DNA of 62,399 nucleotides from Pseudomonadota bacterium (GTDB lineage Bacteria; Myxococcota_A; Polyangia; Polyangiales; Polyangiaceae), in NCBI GenBank assembly GCA_023428245.1, contig JAEYYX010000008.1, positions 1-62,399 on the forward strand. Direction: 5' to 3'. The position numbers and the translations under genes are program-made. The notes beneath the pieces were generated by a model that was not told where the DNA came from, made no database searches, and saw only the letters and a list, made by a program, of their open reading frames with translations. Shown in pieces: positions 32,686 to 41,006 of this stretch (its first letter is position 1; each line of letters begins with the position of its first letter).

Positions 32686-34926
32686 ATGAACGGCCGGCCG
32701 ACGAACCCAGAGCATTTGGCGCCCTCAGGGAAATGGGACTCGCCCCAGCCATCTCTCGATGCTTCAGCGAACTTGCTGCTCGATGCTCTGAGTGCGGTCA
32801 GGAAACACGCCCTCATCGCGATCGGGGTGACAACCTGTGTCACCCTCTGCGCCCTCGCCTTCGCCCTTTCGCAGACGAAAATTTACCGCGCCACCGCGAC
32901 GATCCAAATCGATCCACGCCCTCCTCGCCCGCTCGGAGAGAGCGTCGAGACGGTCACCGAGGTCGGCAGCAATTCTTGGTGGTCCGCGCAGGAATATTAC
33001 AATACCCAGAACAAGATCATCTCGTCCAAGCGAATCGCCGAGCTCGTCGTGCGCGATCTCGGGTTGCATCGTGACCTCGGGTTCATGACCAATTCGGTCC
33101 ATCCCAAGGAACTGCCCTACACTCCTACTCCCGACGACGCTGCCCAGGTGCTCCGGTCAAGGATGAGCGCGGTACAGCTCAAGGAAAGCCGGCTGTTCGA
33201 GGTGACCTTCGAGGACGCCGATCCTGCACGCGCTACGCGTGTTCTCTCCGCGATCGTCAGCGCGTACATGAACAATAACCTCGACACAGCCGCCGAATCG
33301 ACGACCCATGCCGTCGATTGGCTCTCTGATCAGCTCGAGGCACTTCGAAAGGAGCTCTCCGACAGCGAACTTGCCCTCCATCGGTTCAAGCTCGACAAGA
33401 GAATCACCTCAGTCAACTTGGACGACCAGACGAGCACGCTCCAGAGCGAGATCCGACAGATCGTGCAAGCCCGTGCCGACGTGCGCGCCGAGATCCAGAG
33501 GGCCAGCGCACGCCTCAACGAGATCCGCGGCATTTCGCCCGAAGATCCGACGAGCATCCCAGAGTCCCAGCTCCTCAAGAGCGCCCAAATGGGTCCGCTC
33601 CAAGCGGACTATCAACGGGTGCTCCGGGAGCGGAACGCTCTCCTAGGAGCCGGCAAAGGCGAGAACCATCCTCTGGTCCAAGCGCAGACGGCGCAGATCG
33701 AGATCCTTGTCCGTGCGATTCGGAACGAGCTCGCGAACATTCGGGCTGGAGCCGAGCGAGATCTCGCCGCGCTGAAGCAGCAAGAAGGCGGCCTGAGCGG
33801 CCTCCTCGCCACCGCCGAGAAGAAGGCGCTCGAACTCAACCTGCTCCAGATCGAGTACGCCCGGCTCGCCCGCACCAAAGACAACAACGAAAAGCTCTTC
33901 GGACTCGTGCTCGAGCGGACCAAAGAGGCGGGCCTGACCAAGATGCTCCGCGTCAACAATATCCAGATCGTCGACCAACCAGCGACCGGGCCCCATCCGG
34001 TGAAGCCTCGCGTCGGCCTGATCCTGGCGACGGGAGGCCTCATGGGGCTCATGCTGGGGCTTCTCGGCGCCCTGCTCCGGGAGCGGCTCGACCGAACCAT
34101 CAAGACGAGCGCAGATCTGGAGACCCGGTTCGATCTCACGGTCCTCGGCTCCGTCCCCACGGCCGAAGCTCTTTCGCCCCGTGACAAGAAGCGCGCAAAC
34201 AGCGGCGAGGCGACCAAAGTCCACCTGTCCGTCGCTACCGATCCGAGGAGCGCCCTTGCCGAAGATGTGAGGGCGATCCGGACCAACCTTCTCTTCATGT
34301 CGCCGGATCGGCCATTCCGGCGCCTCCTTTTGACGAGTCCCGGCCCCGCCGAAGGAAAGACAACCGTCACAGCCTGCCTTGGTATCGCGATGGCTCAAAC
34401 TGGACACCGAGTCCTCCTCATCGATTGCGACCTGCGTCGACCTCGCTTGAGCACCTTGTTCGAAAACCAGGGACCTTCCTCCACTCTCTCCGAGACTCTG
34501 ATTCATCCGGCCACCCTGAACCTCGACTCGCTGAGTACGGGGATCGCCGGCCTCAGTCTGCTTCCGGCGGGTCCTCCTCCTCCGAATCCAACCGAACTTC
34601 TCCATAGCGCCGCGCTCCGCGAACTCTTGGATCGCCTGGGGGAATCATTCGACGTCCTCTTGCTCGATACCCCACCACTGATCGTGACCGACGCCGCAGT
34701 GCTCTCGAGCGTCGTCGACGCAACCATCATGGTCGTGCGCGAGGCTGAGACGGAATATCCTGCCATCACTCGCGCGCTCCGCACGCTCCGTGATGTGAAT
34801 GCCCGGATCGCGGGGGCCGTCTTCAACGCGACATCCCACAGGAGAAAAGGCTACGGCTACTACGGTTACGGCTACGCTCCTTACGCGCCTCTGGGAGCTC
34901 GAGACGACAAGCCCGAGAGCACCTGA
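32686..34926 (+). CDS. wzc: Wzc-like polysaccharide co-polymerase with tyrosine kinase domain
   Basis: 746 residues. Two membrane helices (about 44-64 and 440-460) flank a large periplasmic coiled-coil domain (Wzz-type, 65-440, with ATIQIDPRPPRPLGESVETV). The cytoplasmic BY-kinase has Walker A in LLLTSPGPAEGKTTVTACLG (about 545-565), Walker A' VLLIDCDLRRPRL and Walker B FDVLLLDTPPLIVTDAAVLS. The C-terminal tail is Tyr-rich (KGYGYYGYGYAPYAP), the expected autophosphorylation cluster. It sets chain length and export of capsule or exopolysaccharide. It is divergent from the ligase gene with a 117-base promoter region between. Confidence 0.92.
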   Translation: MNGRPTNPEHLAPSGKWDSPQPSLDASANLLLDALSAVRKHALIAIGVTTCVTLCALAFALSQTKIYRATATIQIDPRPPRPLGESVETVTEVGSNSWWSAQEYYNTQNKIISSKRIAELVVRDLGLHRDLGFMTNSVHPKELPYTPTPDDAAQVLRSRMSAVQLKESRLFEVTFEDADPARATRVLSAIVSAYMNNNLDTAAESTTHAVDWLSDQLEALRKELSDSELALHRFKLDKRITSVNLDDQTSTLQSEIRQIVQARADVRAEIQRASARLNEIRGISPEDPTSIPESQLLKSAQMGPLQADYQRVLRERNALLGAGKGENHPLVQAQTAQIEILVRAIRNELANIRAGAERDLAALKQQEGGLSGLLATAEKKALELNLLQIEYARLARTKDNNEKLFGLVLERTKEAGLTKMLRVNNIQIVDQPATGPHPVKPRVGLILATGGLMGLMLGLLGALLRERLDRTIKTSADLETRFDLTVLGSVPTAEALSPRDKKRANSGEATKVHLSVATDPRSALAEDVRAIRTNLLFMSPDRPFRRLLLTSPGPAEGKTTVTACLGIAMAQTGHRVLLIDCDLRRPRLSTLFENQGPSSTLSETLIHPATLNLDSLSTGIAGLSLLPAGPPPPNPTELLHSAALRELLDRLGESFDVLLLDTPPLIVTDAAVLSSVVDATIMVVREAETEYPAITRALRTLRDVNARIAGAVFNATSHRRKGYGYYGYGYAPYAPLGARDDKPEST

Positions 34927-34944
34927 GACGAAGGCGACGGCTCC

Positions 34945-36282
34945 TTGTTCGACATCATCTTCCTCATTGCCGTCTTTGTGATGTTCGCGATCTGCTACGT
35001 CCGCCCGGGAGCCGCGGTGGGCCTCTTGCTCTCGGGTTTCGTCCTCGAACAATTTGTTCAGGCCTTCGTCCCCCTCGCCGGCAAGAGCGACTCACTCGTC
35101 AACTACGTCCTGGCGGGAGGGGTTGCCATCGCAGCGGTGCGTCAACTCGCTCGCTTCGGCCCCAGGCTCCTCGTCCCGCGCGGCCCCATGGGCGTGTGTT
35201 TCCTGCTCCTCGGTTACTGTTATCTCACCGTAACGTGGTCGATTTTCCCGTCGGTCACCCAGGATATTCTCCTCGGGGCGTTGCCTTACATGCTTGTCTT
35301 CGTGGGGCTCGCACCCTTGTCCGTGCAGAGCGTCGAGGATCTGAGTGACGCGTTTCTCGCCCTCGTACTCTCGACGACTGGCGCCTTCATTTTCCTGCTA
35401 TTGTTCGCGGAGTGGGGCAGCCGGAGCGTGTATTTGCCTTACGGAAACTACTACTCCAACCCGCTCGCCCTCACCCAAGCCGCTGGCGCGAGCTTGATCT
35501 GCCTCACTCTCAGCCCCGTGCTCCGTGGGCTCCCTCGCACGCTCGGCTTGCCCTTCGTGATCGTCGCCCTCGGCGTCGTCCTCGTCGCGTTCCTCCGGAC
35601 GGGATCGCGCGGCCAAATCGTCTCCTCGATAGCAACCGTGCTCCTCTTCATCACGGCGACCAAGCGCGGTGTATGGTTCATTCCCGCTGCTTTGGCCGCG
35701 ACTCTGCTGCTCGGGAGCAATCTGCTCGAGGACGAGGTGCAGGCGAACAAGACACGCTGGAGCGAGCACCAAATGCAGCGAGATCTCACCGAGGATCGGA
35801 TCGGATCCGCTCAGCAGCTCTTCGAGTACTGGTCCTCCTCCGATCCGTTTCATCTCGTGTTCGGTCTGGGAAATTCGATATCTTATGATCCCCGCATCTT
35901 GGGGACCTACCCTCACGTGGTGCCGGTAGAGGTCCTCTGCGAAGAGGGGATCGTCGGAGCCCTCCTGCTCGCGTTGGCTATTGGCCTCTCCGTGCATCGC
36001 ACGATCAGCGCTCGGCTCCTGGCGAAGGGGCCCGCGCGCCAGCTCTTCACAACAGTGCTCGCGCTCATGTTGTACGAGTTCTTGCTGACGCTGAAGCAGG
36101 GCTCCCTCCTCGGAAGCCGAACCTTCCTGACTCTCTTGTCGGTCCCCAGCAGCTTCATCATATTGAGCAGAATCGCCAGGCTGGGGCCCCAAGATGAAGC
36201 GACGGCGACAGCCGTCCGCTCAGACACGCGGTCATCCTCCGCCTTGGAGGCGGCCCGGAGGACCGGAGCGAAGCCAGTCTAG
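34945..36282 (+). CDS. Wzy/O-antigen polymerase-like membrane protein
   Basis: 445 residues with about eleven membrane helices. Family features are the NYYSNPLALTQAAGASLICL segment, FLRTGSRGQIVSSIATVLLF (the conserved Arg-rich loop RTGSRG) and HLVFGLGNSISYDPRILGTY followed by PHVVPVEVLCEEGIVGALLL, as in Wzy_C-type proteins. A TTG at 34945 is the most likely start, 18 bases after wzc; an ATG at 34981 would remove half the first helix. The last 17 codons overlap the convergent SGNH hydrolase gene. It is the second polymerase/ligase-like protein of the locus. Confidence 0.82.
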   Translation: MFDIIFLIAVFVMFAICYVRPGAAVGLLLSGFVLEQFVQAFVPLAGKSDSLVNYVLAGGVAIAAVRQLARFGPRLLVPRGPMGVCFLLLGYCYLTVTWSIFPSVTQDILLGALPYMLVFVGLAPLSVQSVEDLSDAFLALVLSTTGAFIFLLLFAEWGSRSVYLPYGNYYSNPLALTQAAGASLICLTLSPVLRGLPRTLGLPFVIVALGVVLVAFLRTGSRGQIVSSIATVLLFITATKRGVWFIPAALAATLLLGSNLLEDEVQANKTRWSEHQMQRDLTEDRIGSAQQLFEYWSSSDPFHLVFGLGNSISYDPRILGTYPHVVPVEVLCEEGIVGALLLALAIGLSVHRTISARLLAKGPARQLFTTVLALMLYEFLLTLKQGSLLGSRTFLTLLSVPSSFIILSRIARLGPQDEATATAVRSDTRSSSALEAARRTGAKPV

Positions 36283-37194
36283 GACGCTCTCAGCGATGAG
36301 CCGCTGCCCGTCGGGCGTGGGATGGATCGGGTCGTTGGCTCGATAGGGGCTGCTCCCCTCTGAGAGCGCACGGCGAAACGCCGGACCGAGGCTCACAAAT
36401 TCGGCGCCGCCCGAACGGGCCAGCTGAGAGACGATGTCGAGCTCAGGCGGGGACCCTGATGTGAGTTCGGGTCGTGTCAGGTGGAACAAGACGAGAACCG
36501 GTACACCGTGGCCTCCGAAGCGCTCGAACAACTCCTCCATGTATGGAAGGGCGCGTCTCGTGACAGGGGCGGTGACCGGCTCCGTGGAAGGGACGGGTTC
36601 GAGAAGCCGAGGCAAGAGATACCGAGAAACAGCCTCATAGAGCGCCCCGGGAGGATCTTGAGTCGGGTGCGACAGCGGGGACAGCGGGGCGAAGGTCGGG
36701 ACGTCATCCAGATCGTGAGTGCTCCAGAGGATCACGGCGGCGTCACAGTCGAACCTGCCCAACTCGTCGACATAGGCGAGCTGATTCTGAGGACCCCAGC
36801 TGCCCGCGGAGGCGTTCATGACCAGGACCGGACGCCCCCAGGTTCTGGTGAGCTCCGCCGCCACGACACTCGAGGCGAGCTCATCCTGATCGACGAGCGC
36901 TCCGCCATTGATGACGCTGTCGCCGAGCATCAACACGCGATACTCCCTCGGGTCGCTCTTTTCCCGCGGGAAGGAGGGGCCCCTCATGCTGTACTCGTTG
37001 TAGCGGACTCGGGCACCAAAGCGCCGAACGTCCTGGTTCGGACGCGGCAGATACTCGATCGTCGGATGACTCATCATGAGCACGGGAGTCCCGAGACCGA
37101 GACCCAAACGCAGGCCGAGCTCAAGAAAGCAGAGCGTCACCAAAGTCCAAGCGAAGAGCTTTCGGCCGGGCGGCAGTCGCACTGGGAGATTCAA
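36232..37194 (-). CDS. SGNH/GDSL-type hydrolase, membrane-anchored
   Basis: 320 residues. An N-terminal signal anchor (about 11-32) is followed by an SGNH fold: block I YRVLMLGDSVINGGALVDQD with the nucleophile serine in GDS, an NASAGSWGPQNQLAYV block with Gly and Asn, and block V NDPIHPTPDGQRLIAESV with the Asp-x-x-His pair. Such proteins often remove or add acetyl groups of extracellular polysaccharide (AlgJ/AlgX-like). Orientation is opposite to wzc-wzy and the two genes overlap at their ends by 51 bases. Start is TTG with no good ribosome site, so a later GTG at 37182 is possible. Confidence 0.75.
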   Translation of the reverse strand: MNLPVRLPPGRKLFAWTLVTLCFLELGLRLGLGLGTPVLMMSHPTIEYLPRPNQDVRRFGARVRYNEYSMRGPSFPREKSDPREYRVLMLGDSVINGGALVDQDELASSVVAAELTRTWGRPVLVMNASAGSWGPQNQLAYVDELGRFDCDAAVILWSTHDLDDVPTFAPLSPLSHPTQDPPGALYEAVSRYLLPRLLEPVPSTEPVTAPVTRRALPYMEELFERFGGHGVPVLVLFHLTRPELTSGSPPELDIVSQLARSGGAEFVSLGPAFRRALSEGSSPYRANDPIHPTPDGQRLIAESVLDWLRSGPPGRLQGGG

Positions 37195-37254
37195 CCCGAC
37201 TCAAGAGGAAGGCGCAAAGGGGCCACCCGCTGAAGTGGTTCCGCCTAGCTCTGC

Positions 37255-38637
37255 TTGACGTACCCGAAGTTTGCGACTGCCATGGCCGGGATGCCGGTTC
37301 CAGGAGAAAAGACCGCACACGCGGAGCTGCTCCGAGCAAAGATCGCGCGGCGCGAGGCGAAACTCTGCGTCATGGGGCTCGGTTATGTGGGACTGCCCTT
37401 GGTCCATGCGGCGACCGACGCCACTCTGCTTACCTTCGGCTTTGATACCGACCTAGAAAAAATCGAAACGCTCAGGGCCGGTCGCGGATACTTGAAACAC
37501 AGCGAGGGCACTTGGATAAAGCCCGCGATCACGGAAGGACGTTTCATTCCCACACAAGACCCCTCCTGTATCCGCGAGGCGGACGTCATCTTGATCTGCG
37601 TGCCCACTCCCCTCACCGAGTCGCGCGATCCCGACCTCCGTCAGATCGTGGCTGCGACAGAACAGATCGCGGCCCAGCTTCGCCCCGGACATCTGATCTG
37701 CCTGGAGAGCACTACCTATCCGACGACGACCCGCGACGTTGTACTGCCGAGGCTCGAGGCTTCAGGTCTCAAGCACGGCGCGGATTTCTTCGTAGCCTAC
37801 AGCCCCGAGCGCGTGGATCCCGGAAACAAGAGTTGGTCCCCGCGAGACATTCCCAAGGTTGTCGGCGGGCTCTCGGCGACCGCTACCGAAGTCGCCACAG
37901 AGCTCTATCGACTATTTTTGCGCTCCGTGATCCCAGTGTCGAGCGCAGAGATCGCCGAGGCGGCGAAGGTCCTCGAAAATACATTCCGCGCCGTAAACAT
38001 CGCACTGGTCAACGAAATGAAGATTCTTTGCCAGCGCATGGGCATCGACATCTGGGAGGTGATCGACGCAGCGAAGACGAAGCCCTTCGGCTACCAGCCA
38101 TTTTACCCGGGCCCTGGGCTCGGCGGCCACTGCGTCCCGATCGATCCCTTCTACTTGACCTGGATCGCCCGCCGCTATGGGCTTACCTCGCGCTTCATCG
38201 AGCTCGCCGGAGAGGTCAACACGAGCATGCCAGAGCATGTGGTCGAGACGCTCGTCTCGGCGCTCAGTGCGCGGAGACTCCCAGTGCACAAGAGCCGCAT
38301 CGCAGTCCTCGGGCTCGCTTACAAGCCGGACATCGACGATGCACGAGAAAGCCCTTCTTACCATCTCATCGACCTCTTGCTTCGGCAGGGCGCCATGGTC
38401 ACGTACAATGATCCCCACATCACCACGATGCCGATTTCACGCACTTTTGACTTACCCCCGCTTTCCAGCCAAGAGCTCACGGCCGGGTACTTGTCAGCGC
38501 AAGATTGTGTCCTCATCGCGACCGACCATAGCGACTACGACTACGGGTTCATCGTGGAGCACAGTCGGCTGGTGATCGACACGCGCAACGCCACTCGTCA
38601 CGTTGGAGAAAACCGGGAGAGAATCATCAAGGCATAA
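37255..38637 (+). CDS. wbpA: UDP-GlcNAc 6-dehydrogenase (WbpA-like)
   Basis: 460 residues with a TTG start; ATG codons at 37282 or 37291 are equally possible because no clear ribosome site is seen. NAD-binding motif CVMGLGYVGLPLVHAATDA (about 40-58), the UDP-GlcNAc-class stretch VAYSPERVDPGNKSWSPRDI, and the catalytic cysteine in GPGLGGHCVPIDPFYLTWIA (about 285-304), then GLAYKPDIDDARESPS. It oxidises UDP-N-acetylglucosamine to the uronic acid, the first step of the pathway finished by the WbpB-, WbpE- and WbpD-like enzymes about 10 kb away on the other strand. Confidence 0.9.
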   Translation: MTYPKFATAMAGMPVPGEKTAHAELLRAKIARREAKLCVMGLGYVGLPLVHAATDATLLTFGFDTDLEKIETLRAGRGYLKHSEGTWIKPAITEGRFIPTQDPSCIREADVILICVPTPLTESRDPDLRQIVAATEQIAAQLRPGHLICLESTTYPTTTRDVVLPRLEASGLKHGADFFVAYSPERVDPGNKSWSPRDIPKVVGGLSATATEVATELYRLFLRSVIPVSSAEIAEAAKVLENTFRAVNIALVNEMKILCQRMGIDIWEVIDAAKTKPFGYQPFYPGPGLGGHCVPIDPFYLTWIARRYGLTSRFIELAGEVNTSMPEHVVETLVSALSARRLPVHKSRIAVLGLAYKPDIDDARESPSYHLIDLLLRQGAMVTYNDPHITTMPISRTFDLPPLSSQELTAGYLSAQDCVLIATDHSDYDYGFIVEHSRLVIDTRNATRHVGENRERIIKA

Positions 38638-38676
38638 CAGGGCGGTTCTGACGATCTCTCTTCAACTGGCGCAGTC

Positions 38677-39834
38677 ATGACTCGACCCAAGGTACTGTTT
38701 GTACAGCCCGTCCTACCCAAGTACCGAATTCCGGTCTTTGCGGGTCTGACCGAGCGGGGCTTCGATGTCACGGTCTGGTCGGATCATTTTCCCGAGGGCA
38801 GCCTCAAACACGTCGATCCCCAAGGGCAATTCTCAGCGGCGCACCGGCCCGAACGGCGACTCGGACCTTTCTTCTCTCAGCCCTCGCTCATCGAGGGAGC
38901 GCGAAGCACTGACTTCGACGTCGCTGTATTTCCTTGGAACGTTCGATACCTGGAGCTCGGGCCCGCTCTCCTCGTCGCGCGACGGAGAAGCATGCCCGTC
39001 TTGGTTTGGGGACACGCACGGGCCAAGCGCAAAGATGACGCCTTTCGTCAGCTTCGGCGGATGCTCGGTCAGCTCGGAACAGCCTGCGTCACCTACGACG
39101 AGAAGGCAAAGCTCGAGCTCATCCAAGATGGCATGACTACGAGCCGAATTTTCGTCGCTCAAAACTCCATCGACCAAGGAGAGGTCAAAGCCGCGCGAGG
39201 CTATTGGGAAAGGGATCCGCTCCGACTGTCTCAGGTGCAAGCTGCAATGGGCCTCGCAGATCGCAAAGTCATTCTCTTCGTTTCGCGCCTGGAACGCGAC
39301 AAGAAGGTAGACGTACTCTTGAGAGCCTTCTCGCTCGCCCTCGCGCGCGTCCCCGAGGCCCACCTGGTCGTGGTCGGGGGCGGGACTGAACGAGGTCAGC
39401 TTGAGGCGCTCGCCGGAGAGCTCGGTATCGGGCGCTCGGTGACTTTTGTCGGGCCCGTATACGATGAGCGACAGCTCGCACCCTGGTTTCTCGCCGCGCA
39501 GGCGCTCGCCTATCCGACCAACATCGGACTCACACTCCTCCACTCGTTCTCCTACGGAGTCCCCGTCATCACGAGCGATGACCCTCTTGAGCACAATCCC
39601 GAGTTCGTTGCGCTCCGGCCCGAAGAAAACGGCCTCGTCTATCGCTCGGGAAACTCTGCTGACTTCGCCGAGAAGATCGTCGACTGTCTTCAGAACAGCG
39701 CGCTCAGGGCCAAGCTCTCCGCGGGAGCTCTCGCGACTGTCGAGGCAAAAGGAGGCTTCAACCTGGAGACCATGCTCGACGGCATGGAAAGCGCGCTCAG
39801 GTTCGCCCTGGCCCAGCGCTCTCGCGCCCGTTAA
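38677..39834 (+). CDS. Glycosyltransferase family 4 protein
   Basis: 385 residues, GT-B fold. N-terminal part begins KVLFVQPVLPKYRIPVFAGL, a start common in GT4 enzymes that act on surface glycans. The C-terminal donor site has KVILFVSRLERDKKVDVLLR, HLVVVGGGTERGQLEALAGE and the loop APWFLAAQALAYPTNIGLTL followed by LHSFSYGVPVITSDDPLEHN; the usual E(x7)E is changed to N-IGLTLLHSF. 39 bases downstream of the dehydrogenase, so probably co-transcribed. Donor unknown. Confidence 0.85.
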   Translation: MTRPKVLFVQPVLPKYRIPVFAGLTERGFDVTVWSDHFPEGSLKHVDPQGQFSAAHRPERRLGPFFSQPSLIEGARSTDFDVAVFPWNVRYLELGPALLVARRRSMPVLVWGHARAKRKDDAFRQLRRMLGQLGTACVTYDEKAKLELIQDGMTTSRIFVAQNSIDQGEVKAARGYWERDPLRLSQVQAAMGLADRKVILFVSRLERDKKVDVLLRAFSLALARVPEAHLVVVGGGTERGQLEALAGELGIGRSVTFVGPVYDERQLAPWFLAAQALAYPTNIGLTLLHSFSYGVPVITSDDPLEHNPEFVALRPEENGLVYRSGNSADFAEKIVDCLQNSALRAKLSAGALATVEAKGGFNLETMLDGMESALRFALAQRSRAR

Positions 39835-39864
39835 CTGGTTCTGAGCGCGCGATCCGCTCCGAGG

Positions 39865-40998
39865 TCAGCCAGCCGCACTTGCGATGACCTCGCACACAAG
39901 GTCGCGCTCGGATGCCATCAGGCTTGAACCGCTTGGCAAACAAATGCCCTGTTTGAAGATCCGCTCGGCGACCTCGCCCCCGAGACATCGGGCCCCTTGG
40001 TAGAGCGGCTGCAGATGCATCGGCTTCCAGGTCGGACGCGCTTCGATCCGTGCAGCCTCGAGGGCTCGTAGGATCTTCTCGCGCGACGCCGAAGCAGCCC
40101 TGGGGTCGATGAGCGCTGTCGTGAGCCAATAGGTCGACCGGGCCCAGGGACGCTCGGTGAAAAACGTGAAACCGGGCAAATGGCCGAGGGCCTCTTGGTA
40201 GTGGGCTCGATGGGCTCTTCGTGCCTCGACGCGACGAGTCAAGCTCCGAAGCTGAGCTACGCCGACGGCCGCCAGCAGGTTCGAGAGGCGATAGTTGTAA
40301 CCGAGCTCGACGTGCTCATAGTGGCTCGCCGGCTCCCGCGCCTGAGTCGCGAGTTTGCGCGCCCGCGCTACGAGTTGCGCGTCGCGGCCGAGCAGCGCCC
40401 CGCCGCCGCTCGTAGTGATGATCTTGTTCCCGTTGAAGGACAGGATGGCCAGCTCGCCCTGCACTCCCACCGGTTGTCCTCGGTAGAGAGCCCCGAGCGC
40501 CTCGGCCGCGTCTTGGAGGATCGGGATCCCATAAGGAGCGAGCACTTCGCGCAGTCGATCGTAATCCGCCGGGTGTCCGTAGAGGTCGACGGTGACGACC
40601 GCCTTCGGCAGCCTTGCCCCGGCTTGGCTCCGCTCCGCCAAATACGCAGCAACGAGCTCGGGATCGATGGTCCAGCTCTCGGGATCCACGTCGACGAAAG
40701 TTGGTTCGGCTCCGACGTAGCGAACTGCATTCGCCGTCGCCACGAAGGTCAAAGTCGGGACCAAGACCTCGTCGCCGATGCCCACATTTTTGAGGATCAG
40801 CGCGAGATGCAAAGCTCCCGTACCACTCGAGGTCACACAAACATGTGAGCCGCTCGTGAGCTCCGATAGCGACCGCTCGAAGGCATCCACAGACGGTCCC
40901 AGCGGGGCGATCCAGCCAGATTCAAAGGCCGACAGGAGCGCTTCTCGCTCGGCGTCGCCAACGTCAGGGGGGGACAAATAGATGAGCGGGGGGGACAT
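39865..40998 (-). CDS. pglE: Sugar-nucleotide 4-aminotransferase (PglE-like)
   Basis: 377 residues with an excellent ribosome site (GAGGAGAAG before the ATG). It matches Campylobacter PglE at most landmark segments I can recall: YLSPPDVGDAEREAL, GWIAPLGPSVDAFE, TGALHLALILKNVGIGDEVL, LQDAAEALGALYRGQPVG, SFNGNKIITTSGGGALLG with the PLP lysine, THYEH-type region SHYEHVELGYNYRLSNLLAA, then EARPTWKPMHLQPLYQGAR and QGICLPSG. It would turn UDP-4-keto-6-deoxy-GlcNAc into the 4-amino sugar on the way to bacillosamine or viosamine. Next to the matching PglF-type dehydratase on the same strand. Confidence 0.88.
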   Translation of the reverse strand: MSPPLIYLSPPDVGDAEREALLSAFESGWIAPLGPSVDAFERSLSELTSGSHVCVTSSGTGALHLALILKNVGIGDEVLVPTLTFVATANAVRYVGAEPTFVDVDPESWTIDPELVAAYLAERSQAGARLPKAVVTVDLYGHPADYDRLREVLAPYGIPILQDAAEALGALYRGQPVGVQGELAILSFNGNKIITTSGGGALLGRDAQLVARARKLATQAREPASHYEHVELGYNYRLSNLLAAVGVAQLRSLTRRVEARRAHRAHYQEALGHLPGFTFFTERPWARSTYWLTTALIDPRAASASREKILRALEAARIEARPTWKPMHLQPLYQGARCLGGEVAERIFKQGICLPSGSSLMASERDLVCEVIASAAG

Positions 40999-41006
40999 CT
41001 TCTCCT

